64,000 nucleotides of DNA from Melitaea cinxia (taxonomy: Eukaryota > Arthropoda > Insecta > Lepidoptera > Nymphalidae), in assembly GCF_905220565.1 (NCBI RefSeq), contig NC_059398.1, forward strand, positions 12,483,210 through 12,547,209. The letters run 5' to 3'. Below the pieces are notes generated by a model. That model searched no databases. It saw only the letters and a program-made list of their open reading frames with translations, and was not told where the DNA came from. Both the position numbers and the translations under genes were made by a program. This document shows positions 49,843 to 63,772 of the stretch, piece after piece; positions within the stretch are counted from its first letter, which is position 1, and the number at the start of each line of letters is the position of its first letter.

Positions 49843-51923
49843 GTACTTATAATGTACCGTGACCACTTCTTGTTTTAATTTTGTCTAAGGATAAACACAT
49901 TTTCCATCGGCACCGCGTCTATCGCCCCTATTTTGCCGCGAGCCTAATGTCGCGAGGCGACGAAATTTATCGCGACGGTTGTAATTCTGCCCCATAGCTA
50001 CCCCTCGTCCCCCAACCCTCACCCTTTCAGTCGACACACTTACATATAACGTTTTCTAATGAAATTGTCCACAAAATCAGCTCGCCAAAACCCCCGGGCC
50101 CGTTGACGCCGAAAGTACCTCTCGTTACTAATAGCTTCATTTATCTTAGTCACTAGCACTAACACGCCACGACGAAGTTTTATATTTAATTTCTCTTTTT
50201 GTTGACTAAATTACAAGGGTATCGGACACTATAATATAAAAAACAAGTCTTAAATTATTGTACAATGTTTAGACGACATATTGGATTAATTTATTAAAGG
50301 TCATATGATAAGTTATATTGATCTCTCAAAGGTCAGATGTAACGAGTCCCAACTGACCAAATACACTAAAAGTTTTAACATATTTCTTACATTCGGTTTT
50401 CGTAGAATACTTACGTTGATGTATTTAAATATTCACCAAACAAGAAACTCACTAGGATATAGAATTATAAATTTACATTAAGATTTCATAGTGTTATAGC
50501 GTATAAAAGCGAAATTGAATTATATCAGCAGAAAAGGATAAAGACTTCTTGAAGCACTACGTTGTTTGAACAATGATTTTCCGTGGTGTTCGTTTTATAC
50601 CTCAGCTCGTTCCAAGCTCATGTAACGCTACTTATCCTACAGGTTTACGACAAACGATAAACGTATCCTGCCGATGACTGCAACCCTTATATTTGCGCAT
50701 ACGTATTTCTCGAGACTCTGTAGGCTTATCTTAGGAATTATTTCCTTAAAATACGAGGGCTATTCTTCTTCAGCTTAAATAAGAAATATAAAGAGTTATA
50801 TTCTGAGGTTTGTGTTTAGTGTAACATTAATTTTTAAATATAAAAAATGTAAGCATTAAATTAGTACTGTTTTTTTTTTTATATATAAAGATTATTCCCG
50901 TAAATTGGACGAGATTAAAGTAACCCACATTTAAAAGTGAATTGTGTAATTTGGCAACTGAACAGTGATTAGCTAGTGCTTTGGCGTTGTTAAGATAATG
51001 AGAATAGTTTTTTAAACTACCCTCATAATATAATCTACATTTACTTCATAGATATACATATATTTTTGTTCTTTTAACATATTAACATAAATTTTATTAC
51101 TTTCTGAGAAACTTTTTATATTCACATACGTGAAACAAGGAAAAAATATTGCTTATTTAAGAAAATTAAACCTACATTTTCATTTAGCTTCGTTATAAGT
51201 GTATATAGTGGAGTCATTAATTTTGTTTGTTCTAACACTTGATTTTCTATTTATCGTTGAAGTTGAACATACACTAAATTCCGGATAAACGATGCAGAAT
51301 ATTATAATGAAATATTATCCAAAAACAACAATATCTATTGTACACCATTCTAGAACGTAAATTCCAATGATTTAGATCGACCCGACAGCGATGGACAATA
51401 ACGTGAATATTTTACACATAGCAATGTAAAACTATTCGTGCAAAAGTAAATAACATTTGCCATCTTAACTCGTTGCCACGGTTTGGCGAGCCTCACTATT
51501 TCGGAAGCCGTGTAAATCGTAGTCGGCCACGGCAAACTTCCTAGATATCTCGCCAAAGGACAAGACGCTAATATATGCGCAACCCTGCATTCTACGTATT
51601 GTTGCTTAATGCAGCAAGTTCCACGACTGTTTCTGTTTATGCTATCCAACTTGCAGATTTGTTAATTTCGCCTCGTTATAAGTGATGTTTGTTCTGTTTC
51701 CATAATACGTTTGACAAACTACGTTATGAAAAGGGGAAATGAGGAAAACGGAATATAAAAAGAGTTTGTAGATACGAATACTCTGATTTAGTTTCTCGAT
51801 TTCTATTTTTATGATTATCCGTAATAGTTATTTAGATTTATTACAGACCGAATTAAATATTTATTATTTTTTTAAAATAATAAATGTAAAAATTAATGTA
51901 TTTGTTTTATTGTATGTAACACA

Positions 51924-52232
51924 TCCTGCCGGTAACATCCCACTGCCGGGCATAAGTCTCTTTCTTCATGCAGGAGAAAGGTTGGAGCTTAATCTACTAC
52001 ACTGCTCCACTATAGGTTGGCGGATATGTTCCTTACAACAAGTAACGATCGCTATCAGGTATTTATGATAACAACTGGAACTCTCCGAGGCACGGTGGCT
52101 AGAACTACAAGGACAGACCTCCAAACTGGAAAGAAATATTTGTACAAATACAAATATGCATCCCGAGCGGGAATCAAACCCGCAACCCATAGATGTTTCA
52201 GGTGACTACTGGCACCGCTACATCAGGGCGGT
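51924..52232 (-). mobile_element. tRNA-derived SINE, minus orientation
   Basis: The + strand begins CCTGCCGGTAACATCCCACT, has GGTTGGCGGATATGTTCC, GTAACGATCGCTATCAGG and CTCCGAGGCACGGTGG, and ends with CGGGAATCAAACCCGC (reverse B box) and GGTGACTACTGGCACCGC. It is the same family as 61.3 kb, in the other orientation. Confidence 0.7.
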
Positions 52233-52865
52233 TGTTTATTGAATGTATCCTTTACATATTAAACGGGTGGAATGACATTTAGTAAAATAATAATAATATA
52301 AAATTTATCTTACAACATCACAATATTGTGCTGATACACTATGTACCTGATACTTTACAGATAGAAACGCGAGGTTCCCATCGTAACCTGGCAATTCCTT
52401 AGACCCTTTTATCTCAGTTAATTTAAATTAATTTATTCCCCGTCCCAAATTTATGCTCATTGTAGCACTTTGATCTGAAGTTAATACAGTATCTTTAAGA
52501 ATATATAGAAATAACACTTATTTCTCTTTGCAACCCCTTGAGCTTTCTTGACTTTCCTATGTAAATACTCGCGGATTTTCCTTACAAAACCCACTGCATC
52601 GTAGTTGACTGAAGGATGCTATTTGTATTTCATTACCAACAAAAGCTTTGTTGAAAAGATGATACTCAACAAATTCAAGTAACATCTAACTGTACATACC
52701 GCACTAACGGCGCCCGGGCGAAGATATTTCGCAGTCGTATTTACTCAGGCGTGCCAAAATTGTTTGCTTACATGTTTGACGCGGCGCACGCAACGCTCAT
52801 TACGGCGAATGGGCTTTGTTCAGACTTAGAAAATATATCGTTACACCCGATAGAGCATGTTCTTT

Positions 52866-52894
52866 TTACGTTTTATTTATTATTTCAGGTAAGT
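52866..52894 (+). promoter_or_regulatory. Candidate recursive (ratchet) splice site
   Basis: The sequence TTTTATTTATTATTTCAG is followed immediately by GTAAGTTAC, so a good 3' splice site abuts a perfect 5' splice site at 52888|52889. This is the ratchet-point consensus known from long Drosophila introns (pyrimidine tract, YAG|GTAAGT). It lies on the coding strand about 18.7 kb into the giant intron. An alternative is a 140-nt exon 52749-52888, using the acceptor TATTTACTCAG at 52748; in phase 0 that exon meets a TAG after 26 codons and its length is not a multiple of three, so it would be a non-coding or poison exon. Confidence 0.55.
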
Positions 52895-55800
52895 TACAAG
52901 ATCCCTTGTTGGACTATAATGGTTGCGGTTAGGCGAGGATATCTCTTTGAACGATTTGTTAGTTCATGAAAGATAAAAATGATTAACACCTATTTCTCTA
53001 AGAGATAGTCCCTTTTAGTTACTCAACAAGTGAGTGCATAGACCGTAAACAATAGATGGAGATTCGGCAACGATGTATGGATTAAGCAAAGCATTTACCA
53101 ACACTAAATATTCATTACGTTTCTTCCCGTTCGGGTTAAGTCGGTATACTTAATTGTTCATACAACAAGCCTGTTGGGAATTGGCTCTAAATGCTTCGTG
53201 TCTGGGACATAGCTATACCACAAACGCTATGCGATAATCGTCCGGAACTTAAAATATAGTGTTCGCTAAAACAGACCTAATTTTGCTTGTACTATGTGTG
53301 ATTTTCGCACTAAACCACATTGGCCGGTGATGGAAGGCGCAATAGACGGCCATTTACACCTGCGATTCTTCTTCATCTTCCCTAAAACGGCGCACCGCTT
53401 TGTCTAAAGTAATTATGCTACATAACATATTAGTCTTTTGGGAGCGAACACGTGTTTGAAACGCTTAATCACTTACTTTACATTTGCGTACGCAAATAAT
53501 CCGTTAATTTAATTTTGGCGCGGTATTTATGACGTTTATTTAATTTATTATTATATCAAAGTGTAGGCTTTATTTAGCTGATTTTGTGTGCGTGTGAATA
53601 AACATTAATTATATAATCATGTTTAACCATACACGAGGGAAAAATTTTAACGATTTCATAATGGTTACTGCTAAATGAATCGTCTTTTTTAATGCGAAGT
53701 TATTCAAACAATGGCAGCTTAATATTCATATTTTAATTTCTAGCTTTAATGATACCGTATTTAATAGGCGTCGACAATTAAATCCTTATAATGCTAAGTT
53801 TTCGTTTAAGTAATAGAATTACATAATTTTCTCCTTTTTAAAGAGGTTGTAAAATTTAATACAAATTCATGTCGTTCTACTTTGTGTATGTTGTAAAGAA
53901 AACATTCGCTTATTGAAGGAATATGACATTGATCACATCCGAATCTCTGTATTATAGACCATAAAATGCATGACAGTTTATGTATCCCGGGACGAGCCCT
54001 TCTCAACTTTGATATTTATGCGTTTTCAGGCTTCTTTTCGGGGATTACTTTGTTTTGAAAACTTTTATTTTTGGTAAAATTGGTGTTTTTTTTTTTCGCG
54101 AAAAACATAAAGCAATTGTTAGCGATCTCTGGCAGTTATTTATTGCTATGGTGAGAGAACGTTGCTCAGTCTGAAAATAGTTTTCTTATGAAGAGCAGTG
54201 CTTCCGTTAAATCGACTCCTAAGGAAAGACGAGTCTATTGAGATCTCCATACCGTTAAATAAAATCTAGAATATATGACTTCCCACGAAATTTCTTAATT
54301 GCAACCCAAAGAATTTCAACGGAGTTCTTTAGAAAAGACTAATACTATAGACAGATACTAAACGCAAAACTATTTCTTAAGAAACGTTATAGATAGATAT
54401 TTGAAATATTGATTAAATATACAGTAGTATACTTGTATTACTTTATTCGTTTTGTACAATATTAAAAAAAAAAGTTTTCAATTAACTTTGTATTAACAAT
54501 TTTGGAATAACTTTTTAACATAAAATAAGTCAGTAATTTAAAATGAATTATATTGATATATAAATTTAACACAATTGTTGATTTTTTTAATTATAGACTT
54601 TAAAAATAAAGGAAAATTAAACACGAAGTGCTGTAATAAATATTCTTAAATATAAATAATATATAGAGTATCACAAAATACTATCTGTTCTCCGTAATTT
54701 ATCTCTATCGTTTGATTCTTTGTCATGAGTGTGAATATGGCCTGTATAGAAAGCAAAGTTTTACTGTGTCTCAACGAAAATAAGATTAATTGTGATGTAT
54801 TAATACTATATCCCCAGAAATAACTTTATATTCAATTAGTTACTTCTTACAGAAAAACAGGGGTGTAGTAAGTTTATCTGGAAAAGTTAGGAAACTAACT
54901 GACATTGATACTGCTTTTGTTACGAAGGCATGAACGGAAATAGACTTGGTACATATTATTTTCGACTTATATAGTAGTGTATTATTTAACTATAATATAA
55001 AACATTCAGGTACTATATACACCTAAAATTGTTTAAAAATCTTTAGTATAACTAGTACATAATATGGAACAAAAAAGTTTTAATCTACGTGTATCGCCAC
55101 GTCGTTATCGTTCTTTTATTGAACTGTTCCTTTTTCTACAACAACGGATAAAGGTTTTAATGATTTCAGTTTTCTTCTTTTATGGATAATTTGATGGTGA
55201 ATTTCGATATATATTCTAATCGAAATCAAGTTGAGTCGAATTCCAATAGTCTAATTGCCTAACCTATGACAAACAACTTTCAGGCAACATTCACCTAAAG
55301 GTGAATACCGTCTAAGACATACTCGATGTTTTGACATTTATTACTAAAATATCGTATACTAAAACGAGATACAAAAGCCATTTTATCTGAAAAGACTTTG
55401 TTTGAAATCATAATAAATAGCCCTTTAGAAAACCGCATCCCGACCCGAACTGTCCTTCGGAAGGGCGAACCCCTTTACACATTACAAATCTTTGCCGCAG
55501 AGTGAGCACAGTTAAGAGGCTGTCAATGAAATTTCTATTCTCCGACTATTCGTTATGTGTCTTAATGGATTACATGGAATAAAGTATCCATCGACGAAAC
55601 AAAGGCTGAAAATCTGACCACATAGTTTGTAAGCTAAAACAAAATTTATTACGTTTGACCTTAGTAATTCTTGTCGAAGGCTTCAACTTGAACCATATAG
55701 GTAGTTCTAGCTTTAAAGGGAAAGTTTGTTTGTTGCGGTTATATATATCCAAATATTTTATCACCCACGAAATAGTTAATACCAAATGTATTTTGAAGGA

Positions 55801-58800
55801 ATCGAAATTTATTTTTATGTATGTGTTTAATAAAAAGCCTTAATACATATACAGAATATTGGAAACATCTATTCAGGCTTTCCGCTGCGCAATGCCCATC
55901 ATATTAAAACTTATTTCTGCACCGGTCGTCGCGATAACCTGCCCATAGCCCGCTCGTTTGTTCGTTATTCGAATGCATTTTACTTTGAACGTGCTCATTT
56001 TACGCCCTTTGATGGCTTATTTAGACATTTGATTTCAACTCTTTTCCCATTATTCTCTCCTAGTAGCAAGCGCTAGCTTTGAATTGAGAAACAAATGAGG
56101 AGCTGCACGAAAAGAGTTTTTAATTCGCCTAATGCACACTGTCTCTTCGTCTCTTCCTACTAAGAGTGTAATTTTTCTATGGACTCGTCGCTTCCTATTG
56201 GTAGGTAGCTTACTGTCACATCAACTTTTGTGAAGACAGTTTATTTTAGCTCAACGCTGAATACGTAACATTTTGCTTTAGATGAAAATTTTTAAGTCTC
56301 CGCTTTCTAAAGTTACTATTTATTACTACAGAAACTAGTAAGTGTAAATTTAAATTAAATTTGAAATGACTCTTGAAAAATTTATATTAAAGATTAAATT
56401 ACATTCCACTAAATAAATCCGAAGTATTTCTCGGCGAGATTGGACAAAGAAGATATTACAAATGCGATTTGCTAGGTGCTTAATCAGACTTAATGATTAC
56501 TATGATTTCCATCTCTCGCCCGACGAAACGAGAAACTTAATGAAAAGTCAAGCAAACTTAGTCGAATACAAATTTTAGCATTAGTATGCAAGAGGAAAGT
56601 TTTTATTCAATATAACTTGCATTGCTTAATCCTTCGTTTGTTTTTTTGGCATCAACAATACACGAATTATTGTTACTTGCAATAGCGTTAAATGAAGCGA
56701 TTAAGATGGTTGTTTTTATTTCGAGTGCATCGTTTGCCTTTTAATTTCAATCCTTTGTCGTGATAACATTGTTTCCAAGTTTATATTAATGTAAGTGCTT
56801 TCATAGAAACCGTAAATTGCTTATGAGTAGACAAAACTATTGAAATTGATTTTCAATGGTTTTAATACTTTATATAATATTAATATGAGGAAACCCCAAA
56901 AAGTGGTATCATATATCCCTAATTTTAGTTAGAAACTGAACATTTCTTTACAGACCTGATATTAATTAATAAAGCATATTGTAAGAAAATTAGGTTAGCT
57001 ATTCGATGATAATATTAATAAATAGTTGTATTAAATAGAGAACTAATTTTAGAAAGCAAATTTTTAAGCTTTAGTAAAATTAAATATACAGAGGCCACCT
57101 TACGGAAACCAGACAATTCTATACAGAATATATTATATCGTAAAATTCACATAATATTTAATTTTCATAGCTGCAGAACCTCGAACTTACGTAGTTGAAT
57201 ACAGAATTGACCAGTTATTTCCTTTATTCATATGAAATTCTGCTATGTCGAGTACAATATTTCTTTCCTTAGGATGTTGAGTTATTAAAATGGCCTAATG
57301 AGAAAATAATCTTAATAATGTAGTTTCATATCAACGGAACAGAAGCCACCTCCAACCGCTACCTAATTCTGATATGAATATTAAATTGTATGTAAATGTC
57401 AGCAAAATGTACGTACAACTTGACAACTCAACAGCATTGTAAATATAAGGAAACGTTGCATTAAGTGTACCAAAACATGCGAGTTATCGAGTTTTTAGTT
57501 TATGAGTAACCGTACCTATAAATTGTTTTGACATCCACCATAATATTCTCAATACGATATGAGCTATCATAATTTACTTGAAAGTTACAAATATTCTGCC
57601 AGTCTAAAAAACTATTCTCAGTTAAACATTGTGTAAAAGATTAATCAGATTCGTTAATCTCATTTTAACTTATGCACACACCAATATTGTAAAGTTGAAA
57701 TTATCTTTGACTAGATATTTTGTTATATTATTATCAATTTCATTTTGCTCGCAGTGGCGGAATCCATACAAGCACTCATACCGCAATTGTCTAACGAGTG
57801 CAATATCACCTAACTATGTTCACTAGAAATACCTTGTGTTTTAAACTAGAAACCATTTACGACCGGGAACTCTACAATTGCGCATTTTCTCGTGAGAATC
57901 GTGCCACAAAGTTAAGTTTTACCACTTGCCATAATTACCAATAAACCATGTTTTCGTTGATAGCATGTCAACGAGGCTCGCATCAGAATTATGTTGTTAG
58001 CATTTCGCTCCGTGACACCGAGTTACTGCTGACGTTTCACTCTGATTATCTTTAATTAAAAAGTTGGTTTAGGCGTCCGCAAAATTTCAAGATATTAAAA
58101 GAAATTGCTAGCGGCGCGGCAAAGTGGTAACTCAGTGAATTGTCATAATTAGATTAAAAGTGGTTAGAAAGTTTACTTAAAATATTCGTCAGGGATTTTA
58201 AATTTATAATAAAATATTTTATCTTTGTTTCCGCGTTACTAAAAAGGTTTTATGCATAGTATGCTTAAAGAATATTGACAGATATGATCACTTCTCGATT
58301 GGAGCTCGGCCAACGAACGTCTAGATTTTCTGTACGATTTGTAACTCGATACTATTTTAGCTTCCGTTTGGAATAGATATGCCATTTTAGAGTGTTGCAT
58401 CTTTCTCATATTCGACATGCTTCAGTAGATATTTATGGCCATTGCAGTTCAAGTTTTCGTTATTTGCTTAAATTACTGTAGTATAGGCATAAAATAAATG
58501 TATTGATGAACCTGAACCTGAAATTGGGTAATTTTACAGTCAAATTTGATGACAAAACATAGGTTATATTGCTAAATTTATAAGAAACAAAGGGGGCGAT
58601 AGCAACATCGATACACGCAAAGGCAGGTGGGTCGAGTGACAGCGCTCGCACAATATGATTCCTTTTATTTATTTTAATTAAATCTGCCAGCTGTTGTTTT
58701 GATGCGGTGAGGTTTGCTGTAGCGGCAGTTTTGTGTGCTCTATATTCGCCCATGAATTCCGGTGTACGGAGCTGCGGGTAGATGAATATTTTAACATTTT

Positions 58801-61299
58801 ACATATCCGACGAATGAATTCGTTTTCGCAACGGATATTTTTTTTCATTTTATTCAGTTATTTGATACGTTTATGTTTGTGTTGCTAGGTACATACCTTT
58901 TATTTTAAATATCACCATCATCCGGAGATTGGTAGAAATAATAAATTTTTCAGGATCTATTTTTATGCATTGGCAGTGAATGAATACAAAGAATATAAAG
59001 AGGAGATTTAACTTTTGTGGTTTACTTTTTTTAAACTAATTGGGCGCAACGGCCCTATTGGTATTCTTGTTATATATAAACGTAATTCTTTCAAATAAAA
59101 TAACATTAAAAAGTTACTTTGTTACACAATTGTTTGTTATAATAATGTAATTGAGAATTATATAAATGAATATTTTGCAAAGAGTTCATTCAAATTATGA
59201 TACTAATAATACGTATTCATAACAGAAAAAGACAATACTGTAGAGCAAATTAATCCAGAATCATGCTATGAGGAATTATTATTATCGGTCAAAGCTCACA
59301 GCGGGATGAAAATCTCCACGTCGTATTTCTTTTATCTAATTGATTTCACTATCCTTTGTGGAAAGGCCAGTGCGTGCCTGCGGTCTAATTGTGCAGAAGC
59401 AATCAATGCTTATGACGCAATGTACACACAAAGCGGAACATGCAAGAGAAAAATATTTTTATCTGTCGTGAAAAATAGCATTGTTTCTATACAGCATTAT
59501 TTATGTGTTAAAGCAGTAAATATGGAAAAATATTTACTAGTATTCCATTTATACTTTTAAAATTAGCAATAACAGCTTTACACTTTACCCACCAGTTGTA
59601 TTGAATTAGAAAAGAATTTTTAGTTTTCCTACGTTTCGCGGTCTGTGCGCGACGGCCGAGAGACGCATCTGCACCCCGGGGCCGAGGGGACAGTAATCAT
59701 TTAAAAGTGCGCATTCAGTGTAAAACGCGTATCTGCGATTGCCGCTTACGTTCTACAATCAGATCCTCCCATATCGACTTTTTCCACTTCGTTTATTGCG
59801 CCCGGTTCGGGAATAGTTTTTGTTTCTACCGTACTAATCAACGCCTGTACATGGTCATTCGAGTGAGATTTTCCATTTTGCGATTCTCAATAAAATGTTT
59901 CCCTATATTGTTGGTCCAATTCCCAGTTATGCCAGATAGTAGTGCTAAAAGTAGATTGCACTATTTAAACTTTTAGTATTAATTACATCAATAAAAAAAA
60001 TCACAACAATTTTTCAATGTCATTATACGTTAAGCAGTCGAAAATCTCAAGAACGTTGATCCAGAAATATGTGTAATAAGCGAATAGTAGGGCAAAAACA
60101 AGACGATTAAACGATAATAGGAATATAATAAATTCGTCAGAATCTTTGCATAACTGCCGTCGACGATAGCCCGTAGGCCACTAATTACAATTGCGGTGAT
60201 TTCTAGACCCTTCAGTTACAATTCCGCTCATTCTTCGAATGATTCAGGCTGCTGCGGCTATGCGGTGCGAATATCGATTTACATGCCACTGTATAATTCA
60301 AAGTTTGAATAATGTATCGCCTTTCATTAGCACATTGGGCAGTCCCGAACGTATTTGCACATAAATTCGGGAACCCACTCCTGAGAAGGCTTACGTGTGA
60401 ATGATTACACTTTGACAGAAACTTGGATCTGTCGTTCGACGGGATGAGATAAAGTGATCTGTTAACGTTATCCATCAGAATATTAAACATACCGCGAGTA
60501 AATAAACGTTTCACAAGTGCACCGTAAAACAGAAGTTACTTCAAATTATTAAAAAAAAATACTCAATATTTGTTATTAAATAAAGGTCACGTAAATGTGA
60601 AACATATTTTGCGATTGCCAACGCAAGTTCTGCTTATAATCGTATATCACGCTAGCTCATCTTATACATTTGTATTCATATAAATACGATAACAACAAAC
60701 TTTGGGCAAACTCCACAACTTTATTCCAAGCAATAACACAATACGATATTACAAGATTAGATACGCAGACTTGAATCGAAACCAATTACTAAAGGTAAAA
60801 TATAACTATTATAATTAAGTCCAATAATAATTGTAAGTGCCATTATATCCTTTTCTTATTAACATTTATTGAGTTTAGATGCACGACCTCTTCATAATCG
60901 CGTCCTAAAACAGGAATAGGAATATTAAATTTAATCTACAAGCTAAAAGCGACTTACCTAAAATTCACGATCTTAAATACTTAAATTTTGTGAGTAATTT
61001 ATTAACAGAGATTCGGAATGATTTAGAATAGACCCAGTAAAGAAAATACAAAACTGTCTGTTTTATTTATCGTTCAAACCTATTCCGAAGACTATATCGA
61101 ACAATAAAAATGCAACCAATCTGTATGTGGCGGAAAATGCCTGAAGATTTTCGATAGATCATTGTTAGAATTTTTTTAATTTTATGAATATTATATATTT
61201 ACCGGCCCACAATATTTCTCTCGTTAGTTATAGTATGACCTTTTAAGATCTATATTTATATTACTAACACTTTAAATAAGCTTGAATACTTTACTGTTC

Positions 61300-61610
61300 T
61301 AGTGTAGTGGTGCGTTTTGACACCTAAAATACCGAATGTTGCGGGTTCGATTTCCACTTGAGATGGGTATTTGTATTTGTACAATTTTTTTTCAGTTTGG
61401 ATGTCTGTCCTTGTGAATCTCCATTCGTGTCTCAGAGAGCATATTAAGCCTTCGGTCCCGTTGTTATCATAAATCCCTGATAGCGATCGTTACTCATGGA
61501 GAACGTATCCGCCAACCCGCAGATGACCAGCATATTATATATACTCCAATATTTTTCCTACATGGAGAAAGAGACATATGTGGTATGACACCAGTGGGAT
61601 TTCACAGGCT
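61300..61610 (+). mobile_element. tRNA-derived SINE, plus orientation
   Basis: Pol III-type promoter parts are visible: A-box-like TAGTGTAGTGGTGCG (about 61300) and B box GGGTTCGATTTC (about 61344). The body has CTGATAGCGATCGTTACTCA and CGTATCCGCCAACCCG, and the tail reads CCAGTGGGATTTCACAGGCT. The family recurs at 29.55, 51.9 and 63.56 kb. Confidence 0.72.
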
Positions 61611-62609
61611 GAATCGTCGTCGTCAACGTTACTGTTTGGCAATAGGTTAAATAAAATAATAAACAAATTATAAACTAGCTATTAGCAATAGGAAATGTGA
61701 AGTGGCGACAAATAATTCAAAAAACGTACGGAATTTGAAACAATCCTAAACAATAAAAAATATTTTTATTTAAATAATTTTCATTAATGTCATCTAAACA
61801 AGATTAAATTATTCGAACCGTAAACAAGCTTATGAACCCACATAGCATTTCACCTTTTGATTCTACTTTTCTTTCTAACTCCACATTTTTTGATAACCGA
61901 CTTTAGAACTAGTTATCGAATAGTACAACTTAAAAACTATTTTCAATCACACCTGCAGACTTTTAAACAATTACTTCTCGATGCGCGCCATGTAATCTTA
62001 GCCGATATTTGCAACAAGGGCTCAAATAGGCCAACCCCTCTTTTAATTGTGCATCCGTTTGCAATCAGTAGGAAAAGCAGCGTGATCAACGTAAATAACA
62101 AAGGGTATTAGACTGATCAATATATATTTGTCGAGTTGTTTTAGTTTTAATTAAGCTTCAGGCCGTTAAGCCGAACTACGCAACAAAACCAGCTACGCAG
62201 CGCGTGCGCGCTAATAAGCCTCGCGATTTTAACTCCAAACGTGGACAATAAATGAGAATTGCCGATAAATCGGTGATTATAATAAACATTAACTTGATTG
62301 TTTCCCGTTAAGCATCCCTCCCGTCACAGGTGTGGCCGCAACAATGCGCCTGGAATCTCAACGACTTCCATTATTAAGTGTTTACCAAAACCAAAACCCT
62401 TTTGGTTCCTCAAGGGGCCGGCTTGTCCATTTTGTTAGTGATAACGCCGCATGGTACGCCTATAAAATACATAAGCTGGTACTTCAAATAAACTGCTACA
62501 CTCTTCTCTCTTTCTCTCCGAGAGCATCGAGTCTCCTCTAAACAATCTGTATCTATTTTTTTAATGTCACAATCTCTTTAAAATAAATTAAATGTTATAT
62601 TTTGTATAG

Positions 62610-62796
62610 TACTTTAATGTTAGAAATGTGCAAGTTTGTAAGGATGAATGTTATTATGTTTGTTACTCTTTCGCGCAAAATACTGAACCGATGCTAATAA
62701 AACTTGGTACGTAGTTAGCTGGAGACTTAAAATAAAACTTAAGCTACTTCCCACGAGATCGGGAATCATTCGGATAAAACCGCGTGGTGCAGCTTG
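62610..62796 (+). mobile_element. Non-autonomous Helitron, diverged
   Basis: GTTTGTTACTCTTTCGCGCA, ACTGAACCGATGCTAATAAA, AACTTGGTACGTAGTTAGCT and CACGAGATCGGGAATCATTC fit a further lepidopteran Helitron family. The 3' end reads GGTGCAGCTTG where CTAG is expected, so the terminus is mutated. Confidence 0.6.
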
Positions 62797-63560
62797 TTAC
62801 ATATATACGTATAAAATTAATTGCGAAAGTTTAATTCTATCAAAAAATTGATAAAAAAATTCAGTGGCTCTTTTTCGTTGCAAGAATTAAATAAATCATG
62901 AGACATGTCACGGTGGCGTAGGCAACACGTCGCTCAGACCGTACCGATTAGATGTATGCTAGCAAGGGAACGCCTAATCCAATTGAGGGCTTGCATAATT
63001 CGCACGAACTGCCTACTGCGCTTCGTATTGTAGTGCATTGAACTAAACGCTTATACCTTATCCAACAGGCTAGAACATTTGGGCAGAATAAGCCGAGCTC
63101 GCTCCTTAATCAGCCAAACGCTTATGTCATTATAACACCTAGCAACATTTATTTAGAGTAATAAAATTTTATTCTCATTTAACAAACAATAAAATTAATA
63201 GTAATGGACTCAGTTGAATGTCTTATCGGTATTTAAGGTTTACGCATGCACATCACGTTGTCACTAATCTCGACTCTTAGCGCAATCTCTAGCAATTCCA
63301 ATGAAACAACAATACCACCTTTCGCAGAGAACAAAGACGAAATAACAAAAGAATGGACTAGACGAATCGGTACACAGCACATTATCGCCCCCAGGCCAGC
63401 AACACACATGCGACTGGCGCTGACCGGCTTTTAAAGAGAGAACTTAAAAAATAAACTGAAAGTGCCATTCAATTCGAACTATGTGGCATTACTAGTAGAT
63501 TAAAAAGAAAAATAACATAGATACAATATCTTATATTATACGACACAGCATTCACATTTA

Positions 63561-63772
63561 GCCTGTCTCACATTTCACTGTTGGGCATAGACCTCTTTCT
63601 CCATGTAGGAGAAGGAGGCCTTAGCTTAATCCACTACGCTAATACATAGACAGACATTCAAACTGGTAACAAAAATAATTGTAGATATACAAATAACCAT
63701 GCCAAGCGGGAATCGAACCCGCATATCGTCGGTGTTTTAGGTGACTACACGCAACACTACACCAAAGAGCTT
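63561..63772 (-). mobile_element. tRNA-derived SINE, minus orientation, internally shortened
   Basis: The + strand starts GCCTGTCTCACATTTCACTG then TTGGGCATAGACCTC (LINE-like tail) and ends with GCGGGAATCGAACCCGC (reverse B box) and GGTGACTACACGCAACAC. It lacks the GATAGCGATCG middle present in the longer copies. Confidence 0.68.

Noticed and set aside
60930..60965. Minus-strand TAG|GTAAGT (around 60952) resembling a ratchet site
   Set aside because: It is antisense to the only supported gene and its pyrimidine tract is poor (GATCGTGAATTTTAG).
62300..62541. Pyrimidine-rich CCCTCCCGTCACAG followed by an open frame, as the next Rbp6 exon
   Set aside because: None of the three frames gives the expected RRM2 continuation, and two contain early stops.
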